Source: Thuidium tamariscinum (Eukaryota > Streptophyta > Bryopsida > Hypnales > Thuidiaceae). Taken from it: a DNA stretch of 64,000 nucleotides. Within the stretch, counting starts at the first letter, position 1; every line of letters begins with the position of its first letter. Location of the stretch: NCBI GenBank assembly GCA_947034885.2, contig OX344758.2:23339067-23403066 (forward strand), in the 5' to 3' direction. A program made the translations under genes and the position numbers. Below are positions 12,359 through 24,910 of this stretch, in pieces. Under the pieces are notes generated by a model. The model saw nothing but the letters and a program-made list of their open reading frames with translations, had not been told where the DNA came from and made no database searches.

Positions 12359-15285
12359 TAGCTCAATAAATGATAATTGAATACAAACTAAGAAGAGTGT
12401 CCAAATATAGGCCTCAATATTAATTTAGTCATGGATGATTGTAATTTTTACGTAGGTGAAAGTTGAGAAGGAGATTCTTCCAATTCCCTTTTAGGATAAA
12501 GATTGGATTGAAGAAACTAGAGAATCTTGGCATGCACCTATTGCAATGCAAGTGTTGATACCACATGTTTAACCTTCTTGTTTAAAAAAAGAAAGTTAAA
12601 ATAGTAGTGCCCCGCTTCAGCTTCTCCATCTCTAGGAACGATTAAATGCCAACATTTACTCATGTTAATTTTCATCAATGTCAAGTTATTCTTGTAAATA
12701 TGGTAGTATTCAATGAACCAATTTGATGGTTTTATTTTTTTGTTTTGCTGATAGTTATAAAAATTATTATGCAATTTGTATTTTGTCACAAAATATTGCA
12801 CACTACTAGGCTAGGATTTCCATCTCATTTCCTTTCAAGCTTCCTAAATCATTTGATTTACAACCATTATTAAGAGTCTACCTCATTGTAGTTTTGTTGG
12901 AAAATTACCAAATTTAATAAAATTGACAAAGTCCATACTACTAGGTGAAATATTGTTATTTCTATAAAAAATCAAAGTTGCTGAGTGGAAGTGACTTGCA
13001 TAAGTGGAAAAGAGTATTGTGATGGAGATATGAGATTACATTCCATATTAAGCTTTATAAGTTGGGATGGATGGAAAATAGGTTAACCGCTTGCGCCCAA
13101 AGTAGTTTCTTTTGTGGCAAGCAAGGTTGATGCACACATGCCTATGCATGACATCAAATATTTTTTAGATGTTGTAGATTAAACACTAAGAAACATCATT
13201 CTAACAATCATAGAGTAATTGTAGAAAAGCTATTATTTCATTTTGAAACGTTGTTTAAAAATTTCTCATATCATCAATAAAATTCCAAGCATGTCCCAAT
13301 CAAATTCAAAATTAAGAAATTTCATAAATCATTAATATTGTTACATAGGAGCAAATATGGCTCCAAGAATTGAATGGAAAATATTATCCAATGGTGCAAC
13401 CCTAATGAATCCCACGTAAGAAAGAAAGGTCACATTAGTTATGCAATTGGTGTAAAAACAATAACTTTTGTGAACATTTATCGGCACTTAAAATTCTATA
13501 TATAACAAGTTTTTATGTATATTTTATTAACAAGACTATGCATTTCAAAAGTGCCAAAATTATTGACCACTAGAAGTCTTTCAAAATTGAAGTCATTATA
13601 TAATCATTAGGACTAGGTGGGTTAAGGTTGATATTAATACACCATCTTTTTTGATGATGTCAACTATATGCTAGGCCACATCTTTCACTAGCTACTCAAT
13701 TCTAAAACAAGACATCAAAAGCCCATATCTAAGTTACAATTCATATGCATAGTTGAACTAATTCTATTGGTAGTGCCTTCAAAAGTAAATAGGCTATTCC
13801 ATTAATAAAGATAGTACTCAATTCCAACTTGGAACAATTAAAAAATATTATGTTGCCAAGCACAATGTTGCTATCCAAAATGGATGTGCAATTGGGACTT
13901 GATGTACTTGGGCTATAGAAAACACCAACTTGCAATTTTGAATATTGGAAGCCAAATTTTTTTTATCCACTATAGACCTCAAAATTACATCTCACCACAC
14001 CTTGAAATGCAAACGACGTGGTGTGCAAAAAGTATTCAATATTTGACTTTGATGGCTTCTATATTAACTTTCTTGAGGTAAGGCAACCTTATTGTAAAGG
14101 CAACCTTATTTCCCTATTTTAGTGTAGTTCTAGGTTTGCATATTCATTGTGTGGAGTGCAAGAGTCATTTTAGCTATAATACATCTTTCTTGTCATAATG
14201 TTTATTTTGCTTCAAGTATATGTGTTTGGCAAGCAAGAAGGATCTTCTATTAGATGCATAGCCTATTACTAAGTAGATTGATGCAATTGCTTTGTACAAT
14301 TTGTTGAGTGCACCTAAGCGGCTAAGCCACTCAATGAAAGTGAAGCAGAGATTTCTTATCATAGGTTTGCATTTTTGTACTTCCTTGTGCTACAATGCCA
14401 TGCCAGTTGGCCTGAATATAATTTTGTAGTTTTAGGACACTAATTGCTCAAAGGGATCTTTCCCTACTATTGATGGTACAAGCTAGAGTCGAGAGGGTAT
14501 TTGATGAGGGGTCTTTATATATAAATTATAATGTTCAAGATCAAGATGTCCATATTTTGTACATGAAATCTATGAGTAGCATGTTTCAAATGCCCTATGG
14601 TATTCGTCAAGTATTTCATGTAATTTTCTTAAAGAGTTTCCAAGGAGCATCTCAAGTGTGGAATTCAAGCATCTAATTCCTTTCCTCCCCACCTCTTCCA
14701 CTAATTCTTCCTTCATTCTATTGCATGCATACATACATACCTAAGTGCATAGAAGATATGGCCTAAAACCAAAAACAATTGATTCCATTCAAGTACCATT
14801 GATTGACAGAAAACTTTGAATTGCCAAAGTTTAAATGTTGTATAACTACTTTTGGACTATTGAAAGTCTCAAATTCAATAAACGCACAAATTCCTTGATG
14901 CATGAGTTTAAGCAATACATCAAGAGATTTCTACATATAATGTGAAGTTTACACTTCTAAGAATGTTGCAAGAAGTTGTAAGCAATTTTAACACCACCCT
15001 TGAGTTGAATCTTACCACACCAATTATGATGCAATTTGTTAAATAAATCTTAAGGCCTTAAAGGTGTTAGAATTTGACCAAACAAGTGTCTATGAAGCAA
15101 TTAACTTAATTTGTAGTATTCTAAGATATAAAACACATAAAATAATAATAATTTCCTTAAACTAAGTTAAAAACATAAAAAATTCATCCAAAGTTCATTC
15201 CAACTTTATCCACCCTTGATTTATTCAAAAATGAATTATTTGTTTGAATACCAAATGGTTTGGGAATCTTCCCAAGACATCTTAA

Positions 15286-16193
15286 CCACTAAAGTACTAA
15301 ATTGTGTATTTTTGGCAACATAGCAATTTTGGACAATTCATTATCATTGGAGTTTTTATTTCTTTTTCTTTGAAATTTTCATACAATAATTTTTTAAGGA
15401 ATAAATTTAAGGCCCAAAACTTTTCATAAATTTTTCTCACATTATTAAAAAGTTATTGTACAATTCTATGATATGAAGTTTTCATTGCTTGGCTTGTAGC
15501 CCAAGTAGGCAGGTAGCAATAAAACTTCTTTAAACTTTTATTTATTTATTTATATAAAAATTTGAATTTTCTTAGATCTCTCTCTAAGCAGAAAGTTTTT
15601 AATTACTAAATTTAAAATTATGAGGAGTTCTAGTTTGGAGTAGTTTGAGGGTACTTATAGAATCTCTACTATACAAAAAAGTTTGAAATCTTTTATTTAA
15701 ATCAATGTTTAATATTTTTGGAAAATATTAAAAAAATTGGTGTAGGTTGTTTATTACAACATTGCAACCGTAGGGATTGATATTTTTCAATTTCATAAAT
15801 AAATTGTTAATAATTTAGTATTTTGGATCATAGTCTACTTATTATTTTCTCCGTGTATGTTGTACAATTGTAAATTATCTAAAAAGTTTCAAACATGTAG
15901 CTAAGTTTCTTTGAAGAACAAATCCAAAGCATCAAAAATCTATTTTTGACATTTTATCATACAAGTGCAATTTGCAAAGTTAAGAAAGAATTTGTCAATT
16001 CAAATGCTCATATCTTCCAATCTACATGGTAGAAATTTCTGAAATGTTTTCTACATCTCTTCAAACCACTTTACTAGAGGACTCTACAACACCATGTGTT
16101 CAAAACTTTATTTTATTTTTATAGTTGGTACTTGTATCAGAAATGGCAATTTTGGAGAGTTTTTGGTGAAACATAGTCAAAAATCTTTAGGAG
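15286..16193. mobile_element. non-autonomous TIR element, family R1, copy B
   Basis: 908 bp homologous to 3014-3938. Terminal inverted repeats CCACTAAAG / CTTTAGGAG are slightly diverged, and TTAA flanks both ends (15282-15285 and 16194-16197). The TTAA flanks suggest a piggyBac-type four-base target duplication. No coding capacity. Confidence 0.78.
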
Positions 16194-16197
16194 TTAA

Positions 16198-19100
16198 AGG
16201 ATTCCAAAGTAAAATATTCCTTGGAGGATTCTCAAAGATTCTATTTAAGCATTTTTCAATCTAATATAATTTAATTTTTCCTATTCTAAAATTATTTAGA
16301 CATCTCTAAAGACTACCTATGATATTCTAAATTCCAATTTTAAATGTAAAATTTTGATCCAAAGACTCTCTTTTATTTTGAAATTTTAATCTATGAAAAT
16401 AATTTTTTTCTTAAATGTTAAATTGATATACCTCTTCCACCAAAGACTCCACCATAATGTCATTGCAATTTACCAAATTTATAGTTTCATAGTATTTAGC
16501 TCCTTCCTTGCTATTTGAACCATTGTGAAATTCCAATTTGAGACACTTTGTTAATTAATTTCTCTACCAACTAATTCTCTACTAATTTATAAAGGAGTTT
16601 AATAATTTTTGAGGTATTTAAAATAATTTTTATTATTTATGATATCCTAAATTCTTAGTAGTCCTAAATCAAATCAAATCTTTTTAAAAATCTACACTCT
16701 AATTGTTTATTATTTTTTCCTATTATTCTAAAGATGTTTTTTGTTTTTTGTTTGTATATATTTGTCTTATTTGACCTCTTAAAACAAAACCTAATCAAAC
16801 ATCCAAACCACAAATTCTTAAAGAATATCAAGGGTGAGCAATCTATAATGGGGCTTTTTTATTTTGGTCCCATGGACCATTGCTTGGATTTAAAGCATGG
16901 TTTTTTTTATAAATTTTTTTTTAGTTCTATGATTTGTCTTCTATAAAATTGATGTCAAATAATTTGGAGTAACACTTTTTTATATTTTAATGAATATCTT
17001 TAAAATTTTCATAGAATTTAAACGAGAAGCAAAAAAATAAAGCAGTTAATAACAAGAAACAATTAAATAATTTTCTCAAAGAATTTAGGAGGAAATTAGA
17101 GAGGAATAATAGTCTACAAAAAAATATGGAGTACCAAGGTGGAACAAAGCTTGAAAAATTACTACAAAAACTAGGCTTGCTTTGACCTACTATTAGGATT
17201 TGTTGTGAGGCTAGCTAATTATGTTGATTAACTATGATGGCTCATATAAATTAAAAGATAATTAAAGTGATAATAGAAAATGAAATCTCATGCATTTAAA
17301 ATAATGATGTAGATTAGAGCTTTTGGAGCTTAGAAAAACCAAACATAAAGTTTAAAAAAACCTAATCCAAAAAAGAAAAAAAGGAATGTGAGAAAAATCC
17401 ATACAAGAGAGGCCTTGGAGTAAGTGTAAATGGGGAATGCAATTTGTGTTGAAAAGTCTAAGTGTTTGAAGTAGAAGTAGAAGTTTTAAGTTGCTACTCA
17501 AACTTTTATGCATTGTTAGAAAACTAATTTGATCCCTTTATAAAAGTTCAACTATGTGCTAAACAAAGATTGTTGATTATGATAGACACGGTTGACCAAA
17601 TGAAGTTGTAAGGTCTTAAGTATATACTTAGTTAGCACTTATGATGCTTATGTCATCACAATTGTTTGATTTCTTAAATAATAATAATAATTATAAATTA
17701 ATTAATAGATATTAGTAATAGAAGTCAAATATTGCAATTCTAAAATATGCCAAAGAACAAAATAAAAAATAAAAAAATATAATATAAATGAGTTGGAGAA
17801 AGTCAAGAAGAGAATTATAAAGAAATAGATCATATACTTTAAAAAAATGGATCATAGATAGAATTTATCTACCTTGTTGTAAAAATTGTTGTTTAAGTTG
17901 TATATGAAGAGACAAAAGATGCAATAAAAATGGATGAAGGCAAGCCTCAAGATACACTTATAGTATACATCTTAGAATATGGACATCTAGTGAAAATAGA
18001 TTTCTAGGCATGTCCTTAAATTTGGCACTTTGTAGTTTTTCTTATTGTAGAAACCATAGTTATGTTAGATATTAGAGGTTTAAGTAAGATCTTTAAGAGT
18101 TTAGTAAAATCCAATTTAGGTCATTTTTAGAAATTTCTACCAACATATTTGAGTTATTTGTAAAGTCCCCCCCACTTTGGGCATGACTTATATTGAAGTT
18201 GAGAAGGCAACTATAGCTGAAGTGTCAAACTTTTTTGCAAGATACTTATATCACACGACTTCAAAAGTGGGGACCAAACTTTTTTAGGCACCATTTTGAT
18301 GGAAAAATAAGTTTCATACCCACTTTTATTTCGACTTTTTTAACTCAACTGACTTTTTCACAAAACTCATGGGTTTAAATCCGGTTTAGTGTACTTTACA
18401 AATAATTAAATTATACTTTATAAAATTGAAAAAAATTAAGAAAGATAGAATACAATAAAAGTAGTTAGTTTAGAGATCTAATTTTAAATTAAAATATCAA
18501 TCTCAATTTATTTTAAGGTAAAAAAGAACCATTCAATTTGGATGACATTTAGGATTCAATTTTGAAACTAAAAATTAACTTAGGCTTATGGGCTAGAAGA
18601 AAATGTTGGATGAAGTCTTGAAGGATGAATTAGAAGTAAAACCTCATCTATCTTTGGATTTTGTTATATTATTTTATTATAAAGATTTTTACTATTTTAG
18701 AATAGGCATGTTGCATTGTACAATACAAGCTAATAAAAAGTTTGAATTTTTAAATTTGGATTTGGAAAACTATGATTTAGGCCTAGATTGGCCAAAACCA
18801 TTCCAAGCTTCTAACTTCTACTATTTTGTCAACTTAATTCAAGATGCAAATGACTTATAGTGTATTGTTAGAAACTTGTTTATTGCAGAAAATGCAAAAT
18901 GAACAACTTTTGAACATCCAATTAGGATTCAAAGTCCAACAACAAAGAACATAGTTGCATATGCTTTTTCTCAAGGATATAGATAAAACTCACATGCATG
19001 TCATGTATTGAAGTTTTGTTTTTTTAGAAAGGTTTTCAAAGATGTCATACAAGTCACATTGTTATACTTATAAAAGGTTTATATAGATCCTATAGAAGTT

Positions 19101-19700
19101 AAGGAATTATTTATATGAAGATTGAGGCTCCTCATGAGCACATGCATGCTTGTATTGCAATTAGAAGATGGTTATTTGGATGCATGTTCTTACAAGGATA
19201 ATGAATACAAAAGGACAATTATTATTTTTGCTTCAATAAAGTTTTTAATTAGTGCTTGAATCAAATACTTTTGCTTCCCCACACTTTATACATGAGCTTA
19301 AATACATCAGCAATTGCATGACATGTGCTTAAATGTTTTTTTTATTCCATAATTATAGTTGCTTAAAGCCTTGCAACTTCCCTTCAAACGTTTTGTGAAG
19401 TTGGAATAACAACATGTATCCATCTTGAATCAAATTTGGTTATTAACCCTTGAGTGCCCAACCCATGTTTATAGAAGTCTAAATTCTTTTATACTCATTC
19501 CAATTAAAATATTATCTAAAAAAAGGTCTACACTAATTGACCCTACTCATTGGTAGTAGAGACATGCTAGAGGTACATGGAAAGGGCCGGGGGTGTCCTT
19601 TGAGAGTACCATTGACAAGATTATAAATAAGCAAACAAGGCCATCTTTCAAAATTGAGAGGCGATAATTTTGCCCCTAGGGTTAAACTAACTTAGTTGTA
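16198..19700. other. intergenic, no gene seen
   Basis: Very AT-rich. The 85-codon ORF at 18603 lacks any known motif and looks like chance. No RNA gene recognised. Confidence 0.5.
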
Positions 19701-19724
19701 TTGTATAGCCATATTTGATCAATT

Positions 19725-19870
19725 GCATGCCTATGTCAAGTCACATGACTAAAACAAATCATGTACATGATTGGAGCAAGTTACATGATTGGAACAAATC
19801 ATGTGAAATTGTGAATGATTGGAGCAAGTCACATGACTAGGGTTATAAAACCCTAGCCACTACTTCTTTG
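19725..19870. repeat. short degenerate repeats and a palindrome with telo-box
   Basis: Variants of CAAGTCACATGA and GATTGGAGCAAG/GATTGGAACAAA recur several times. They are followed by the palindrome CTAGGGTTATAAAACCCTAG (19848-19867), which holds TATAAAA and AAACCCTA. It could be a promoter or a transposon end; no gene follows. Confidence 0.4.
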
Positions 19871-20210
19871 TAGCTAACTACCTGCCACTAATTTAGGGTT
19901 CAAAAACCTTAGTTTCCACTGTTTGTAGTCACATTAGAAGAAATTTGGGGCTCTAAGAGACTATGAGTTCCCACAGCTTGGAAACACAAGAAAGTACAAA
20001 ATTATAGGACTCTGATGTAGTCGGGGCAGTGCCATGTCATTTTTTTTGAAATGTTTTTGGACTTCCTTTTACATTTTAGGACCAAATTTTTTCTTAAAAT
20101 GCTGGCTTGACAATAGCCAGCCATTTTAGGACTTGTTTTGGAAATAGTCCCGAAACGGCCTTTGGAGGCCTCAAATTAATTTCATCTAATGTCCCTTTAA
20201 AGTGGAACAA

Positions 20211-20590
20211 TTGACTATTTTTGCTTCTTCTTTATTGTTTCCTATTGTCTCTTGAATTTTTCTATTTGTTGCATTTTAGCTCTTCCTTCTTTTTGTATCT
20301 TAATTCTTGATTCTTCTTGCTTATTAGCTCTTGTTTATTTTTGCCTCTTAGTTCTTGCTCTTTCTTAATAGTTTCTTCTTGTTACCTTTTTGTTCTTCCT
20401 TCTTTCTTCTTGTTCTTTTATTTTCTATTAATGCTTGTTGCTTTCTATTTCCATTTGTTATTTTTTTAATTCTTCTTGTTGCATCTTTATTCTTACTTAT
20501 TATTATTTGTTGTATTTTGTTGTATCTCAATCTATATTTCTTGTTGTATATACCACCATTGCTATTATTTCTTCTTTTTTATTTAGAACT
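20211..20590 (+). repeat. pyrimidine-rich degenerate repeat tract
   Basis: Long T/C-rich strand with many TTCTTCTTG, TCTTGTT and TTGTTGTA variants. The leucine/phenylalanine-rich ORFs here are a by-product of this composition, not genes. Confidence 0.65.
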
Positions 20591-21329
20591 TTTAGAGATG
20601 TAGTCATTATGAATTTTTCTTACCTTAAACTTGTGCTATATATTTTGTATTACCTTAAATTTTTGAAGGTTGAGCTATATTGTTCATTCATTGAAAATTA
20701 ACCTTCTTGATTGTATGTGTAGCACTCAAGGTTGAATGAAGTTATTGGAAGCTACTTGCAACACTAAAGAGAAAACATCTTCACATTTTTGTAAGCAATA
20801 TAAGTCCTATAAGAATGCAAAAATATACATTTATAATGAGTCATTGTAATATGTTTTGTATTAGTGACTAATAAATGTCACTGACAAAAGACACATTCTT
20901 TTTTGCATAATTTAACTTTCTATTATGATTGACTCTTGTGCATCTCAAAAATCATATGTACCCACTTTTAATTTCATAAATTTTTTTACTTAGCTACTAA
21001 ATCTTATTGATGCATAATTACAATGAGTCATATCTATTTAGAATGTATAGAAACTGTAATTTTAGTTTATGATAGAAGCTATCGTAAACCTCAATCAACC
21101 CATTCAAAAATCATACATACAAGTTTAAGAAATTTAACTCTCCCTTTAAAATTTTTTTTAACTCACCCTAGAATATCACTTACTTGAGTAATAATTTACA
21201 ATATATCTAAGTCAAAATATCACTAGTTGTAGTGAAATAATACTCACAATCATGCCATAAATGTAACTCTAAATTTTAAAAATATGACTACATTCAATCA
21301 TAAAAATATTAATAGTATTCTATATGAAC
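20591..21329. other. intergenic, no gene seen
   Basis: AT-rich; scattered TGAGTCAT-like words resemble the array that follows, perhaps degraded units of it. Confidence 0.4.
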
Positions 21330-21715
21330 TACTACATCATTCAAAAATATGTTTGACATGATTCATATTTCACATCATCCAAAAATATGCCTCACATAAG
21401 TCTCATTCCACATCATCCAAAAATATGACTTACATAAGTCTTATTCCACATCAACAAAAAACATGATTCACATGAGTCATATTTAACATCAACAAAAATA
21501 AAACTCACAAGGGTCATTTTTTACATCAACAAAAAGTATGACTCACAAGTCATTTTCTACAACATCAATAATATAACTCACAAGAGTCACCTTTCACATC
21601 ACTAGAAAATATGACTATACAGAGTCATATGCGATGTCAACCAAAATATAACTCCATGCACTCATATGCCACATCAACAAAAAATATGACTACATGGAGT
21701 CATATGCCACATAGG
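21330..21715. repeat. minisatellite with a palindromic unit (about 40 bp)
   Basis: Roughly nine degenerate units of form CACATCAACAAAAATATGACT-spacer-AGTCATAT. Within most units ATGACT(C) and (G)AGTCAT are inverted, so each unit can form a small stem. Unit length varies from about 35 to 45 bp. Divergence between units indicates an old array. Confidence 0.8.
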
Positions 21716-22423
21716 ATTTTGATCCTTTTGTATGGGCAGCTTAAAAAAAAACAAAGTTTCCAAGGATAGTCAATATATACGCCACATTGGCAAAAAATGA
21801 CTAATTATAGCTAATTATACCTCCAAATGTATATGAATGCTAATATGACTTATATCCAATGCAACTCGTTGCTAATGAGTGCACCCGTTCATGTTTCAAA
21901 TGAGTCATATTTTGATATTTTATAACTCATTGCAATCACATTTTGTAGTCATAAAACATTCATTTTGTAGTAGTGAATGTCTATAGTAATTGTAAGCCTT
22001 GCAATATATTGTGGACATGGAATTTGAATTTCTTGGCTATATGTCCTCTACAACAATTACATCCTGAACTTCTAAAAGAACATATTTTCTTTAGGGTCAA
22101 AACCATGAGGCTTGTTTATCATTGGGTCAAATAAATCTTTTGGTTGCATCCTTGAACATTCTAGTTCAAATTTCAAAAGTAGATATTGAGAGCTTTATTG
22201 TCCTTTGTATGATTTTTATTTGTCTCATGTACATATAGTATGAACAACTCAAGGTTACAAGTTTGTTTTGCTTCAGTAGTCTAGTGAAATCAACAATATT
22301 ATTACCAGAATCTACAATTCTTTTGGTAAGATCTTTCATAGTTTGTTGAAGCCTAAGGGATTGTGAATTGCTATGAGCTCTAAATTTGTCACTTTGAATT
22401 CATTGTTTTTTTGTTTGTTTTTT

Positions 22424-22457
22424 TGTAAAATATAGTGTGTAAAATATAGTGTGTAAA
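22424..22457 (+). repeat. short tandem duplication
   Basis: GTAAAATATAGTGT is repeated twice with a third partial copy, immediately after a T/G-rich tract. Confidence 0.75.
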
Positions 22458-22699
22458 ATAATACAAAAAGCCCAAAAAAGAGTACAAAATCAAAATAGGC
22501 ACGTGACATGCCAATATAGTATTCGGTCAAATTTTTAGTATTTTTATCCATTTAGGTCTAAATCCGGACTATGAATAGGTTAAAACTCCAATAATATCTA
22601 TCTTTTGTATGAATTCTCAAAATAGCCTCATCTACCTTGCATGTGACAATTATTGACTAAAAGTAGGTCTTATAAATATAGAATAGTCCTAGAGTCCAG

Positions 22700-24420
22700 T
22701 TCCTTGGATAGGTTTCATGTTTACAACTATTTCCTACATTTAATAGAAACCTCAATTTTTGGCCTCGAAATGGATTTTGTCACGATGATTCTATGAAGGG
22801 AATCTATGGCTAGAAGACAGTGATTTTGGGTTAAAACCATGCTAGAAGATCGATGGCTAAGTCGCTTTGTCAAGATTCCTCTTTTTGTGAAAGATTCCTT
22901 GGGTCCTGGTAGTTAAAAGATGGATTGGGATTTATTTCTCCTTTGTAAATTGTATAAATCCCAAATATAGGCTTACACATCTTTTGTGAAATTTTATGAG
23001 AGGTCCCACAAAAATATTCAAATTTTTTTAATACTCAGAAAATGCCTTTCCAAACGGTCAACCGCTTTAACCTCCAATGGAAAGTTCATAGAAATTACCC
23101 AGGTTGTGGTGAAATCTCACTAAAAATTTGGATAATGTCAATAAAGATCCCCAACAAATTTCAAGACATTTTGATGGCGGGAAGTATCCAAGTTAAAGAG
23201 TTCATATCTAAATTGACAATTTTAAAATATTACGGAGGAGTTGACTGGCATTACGGGTGCATATGACATCGAAATGAGACCCAAGTTAGGTGTTTTATTA
23301 TTCCCTCAGACCTACTAGAGACCCTAAGCTAATTACTTTTCATAGAAAATTCAACCTCAAAAAGTTGGATTTTTATCCTATTTTGTTGTTAATTTAGTAT
23401 TGGATTTTGTTGAGTTTTTAGTAGATGAAAAAGAAGAGGAGGATCTTTTGAATTAAAAATGGCCTTCTAAAGCCAATGACATAATCCGTTTGTGCTTTAG
23501 GGTCAAACTCCAAAAGTTACAAATAGGTCCAACGTAGAAAGTAAAAAATGATTGGATTAGGATGAAAATCCTAGTTGATAAGTTTACCACATGAAATTGA
23601 GAGGAGGTGGGTGCCCTTGGAAGAGTATATAAAAGCGCTTATTTCTCCCTCAACTCACCCCTTACACCATTTTGTAGCCAAAATTTTGGCACAATACACG
23701 TTGGTTCAATAATTTGGACTTTTTGGCCAAGTTTGAGCCAAAGTTGCAAACATGTGTATTTTGAAGCATTTCAAGCTCCGTCTTGGTGGATATTTTGAAC
23801 TTTGAAGGACATTGGGGTCCCTTCAAGATTTGCTAACTTCTTTTGTGTGTATTGAAGAGTTTTTTGTGAAGTTTTCTTGAGTTTGAAGTGTTTCTTGTAC
23901 AAACCCTAGAGACACTCCTCTTATGACTAGCGATGCCGCTTAGGGGAGCCTCTAGCAACTAATCTTTGGTGTATCTTAGGTTTTTTTCTTTGTCTTTAGT
24001 ATTTGTATTGTTTTATACTAACATCTAAGATTATACACTAACATTGGTGTTATTGTTTTTGTGTCAAGTATTTTCCTTGTCCCATTTGGTACGGCAAAGC
24101 TTTGACTTCGTGGGAAATAATTTAGAGGTCACTCTTTTCTTTGTTCAAATCACGGCGGAGCTTTGAACCCATGAAGATTAAATTGTTTATAGAAATATTT
24201 GAGATTTAGAAACTACAGCAAAGCTTTGACTTCCTGTTGATTGAAGATGTTTGGAATTTTGTCTTTTTCCCTCCTACGGCAAAGCTTTGAACATAAGGGA
24301 AATTTTTGTGAATTTTTTGTCGATTGGGGGAAGTACTAGTGTTGAAAATAGAGAGTTTTGCTATTTGAGAGATTTTGTTTTGTTTTGTTTTGTGTTTGAG
24401 GAAAAACTTTGTATATAAAA
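22700..24420 (+). other. possible degraded LTR or promoter region
   Basis: Less AT-biased than its surroundings, with a TATATAAAA box (23626-23634) and a minisatellite downstream. No coding product recognised. It resembles promoter-bearing LTR sequence in texture, but I found neither matching ends nor a second copy, so this is weak. Confidence 0.25.
24091..24290 (+). repeat. minisatellite with core ACGGCAAAGCTTTGA
   Basis: Four copies of the core start at 24091, 24152, 24215 and 24276, with about 61-63 bp spacing and diverged spacers. The second copy reads CGGCGGAGC and the third ACAGCAAAG. Confidence 0.8.
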
Positions 24421-24487
24421 AAAAGATTTTTTTTTTGGTATTGTTAATTAAAAATTTAAAAATAAAATAAATATAAAGTTAAGGATA

Positions 24488-24591
24488 GACAAGCCTACCA
24501 AACCAGGCAAGCAGCCCGACAGGAAGAAACCCAGCCTGGCCAGCTAGCTCGGCAGGCAGCCCGCCAACCAAGCAGGCCAGGGGAGGGGGCT
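24488..24591. repeat. GC-rich islet with CAGGCAGCCCG-like repeats
   Basis: About 100 bp of GC-rich sequence with variants of AGGCAAGCAGCCCG, GGCAGGCAGCCCG and AAGCAGGCC, set in otherwise very AT-rich DNA. No coding or RNA assignment. Confidence 0.6.
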
Positions 24592-24659
24592 TAATCACCT
24601 CTTCCAAACAAAAATTTGATTTTTATTTATTTTTTAGTTAAAGATAAAATTAAAATAAA

Positions 24660-24910
24660 ATAGAGGAGGAGAAGGAGAAGAAGGGAAGAGAAGGAGAAAA
24701 ACAAAAGAAAAATTAAAAGAAGGAAGAACGAGTTAAAAAACAAAAATTGGAAGAATTAAAAAGGAGGAAGAAATTAGGAAGAAGAAAAGAGGATTAGAAA
24801 GAGAGATTTTGGAGGATAAGAAAGAGATTAGAGTAGAAAAGTGTGGAGTTGAGGGGAAGAGGAGACTTGAAGAGAATTTAGTAGGATATTTAGAAGAAGA
24901 ATTAGGAGGA
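24660..24910 (+). repeat. polypurine tract
   Basis: About 250 bp in which almost every base of the + strand is A or G (GAGGAGAAGGAGAAG-type). Such strand asymmetry can adopt triplex structure; here most likely a degenerate simple repeat. Confidence 0.7.

Larger units (their letters stand above)
11951..15281. other. intergenic, no gene seen
   Basis: AT-rich. It holds a G-run tract at 12279-12302 and a hexamer microsatellite at 12329-12358. Short ORFs near 13.9 and 14.5 kb show no recognisable motif and no splice-consistent extension. Confidence 0.5.

Noticed and set aside
18603-18860. 85-codon ORF
   Set aside because: AT-rich, no motif, isolated.
20355-20701. Hydrophobic ORFs that look like small membrane proteins
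   Set aside because: They come from a T/C-rich degenerate repeat; both overlapping frames look hydrophobic, as expected from composition.
21330-21715. CRISPR-like array
   Set aside because: Repeats are degenerate without unique spacers, and the host is eukaryotic.
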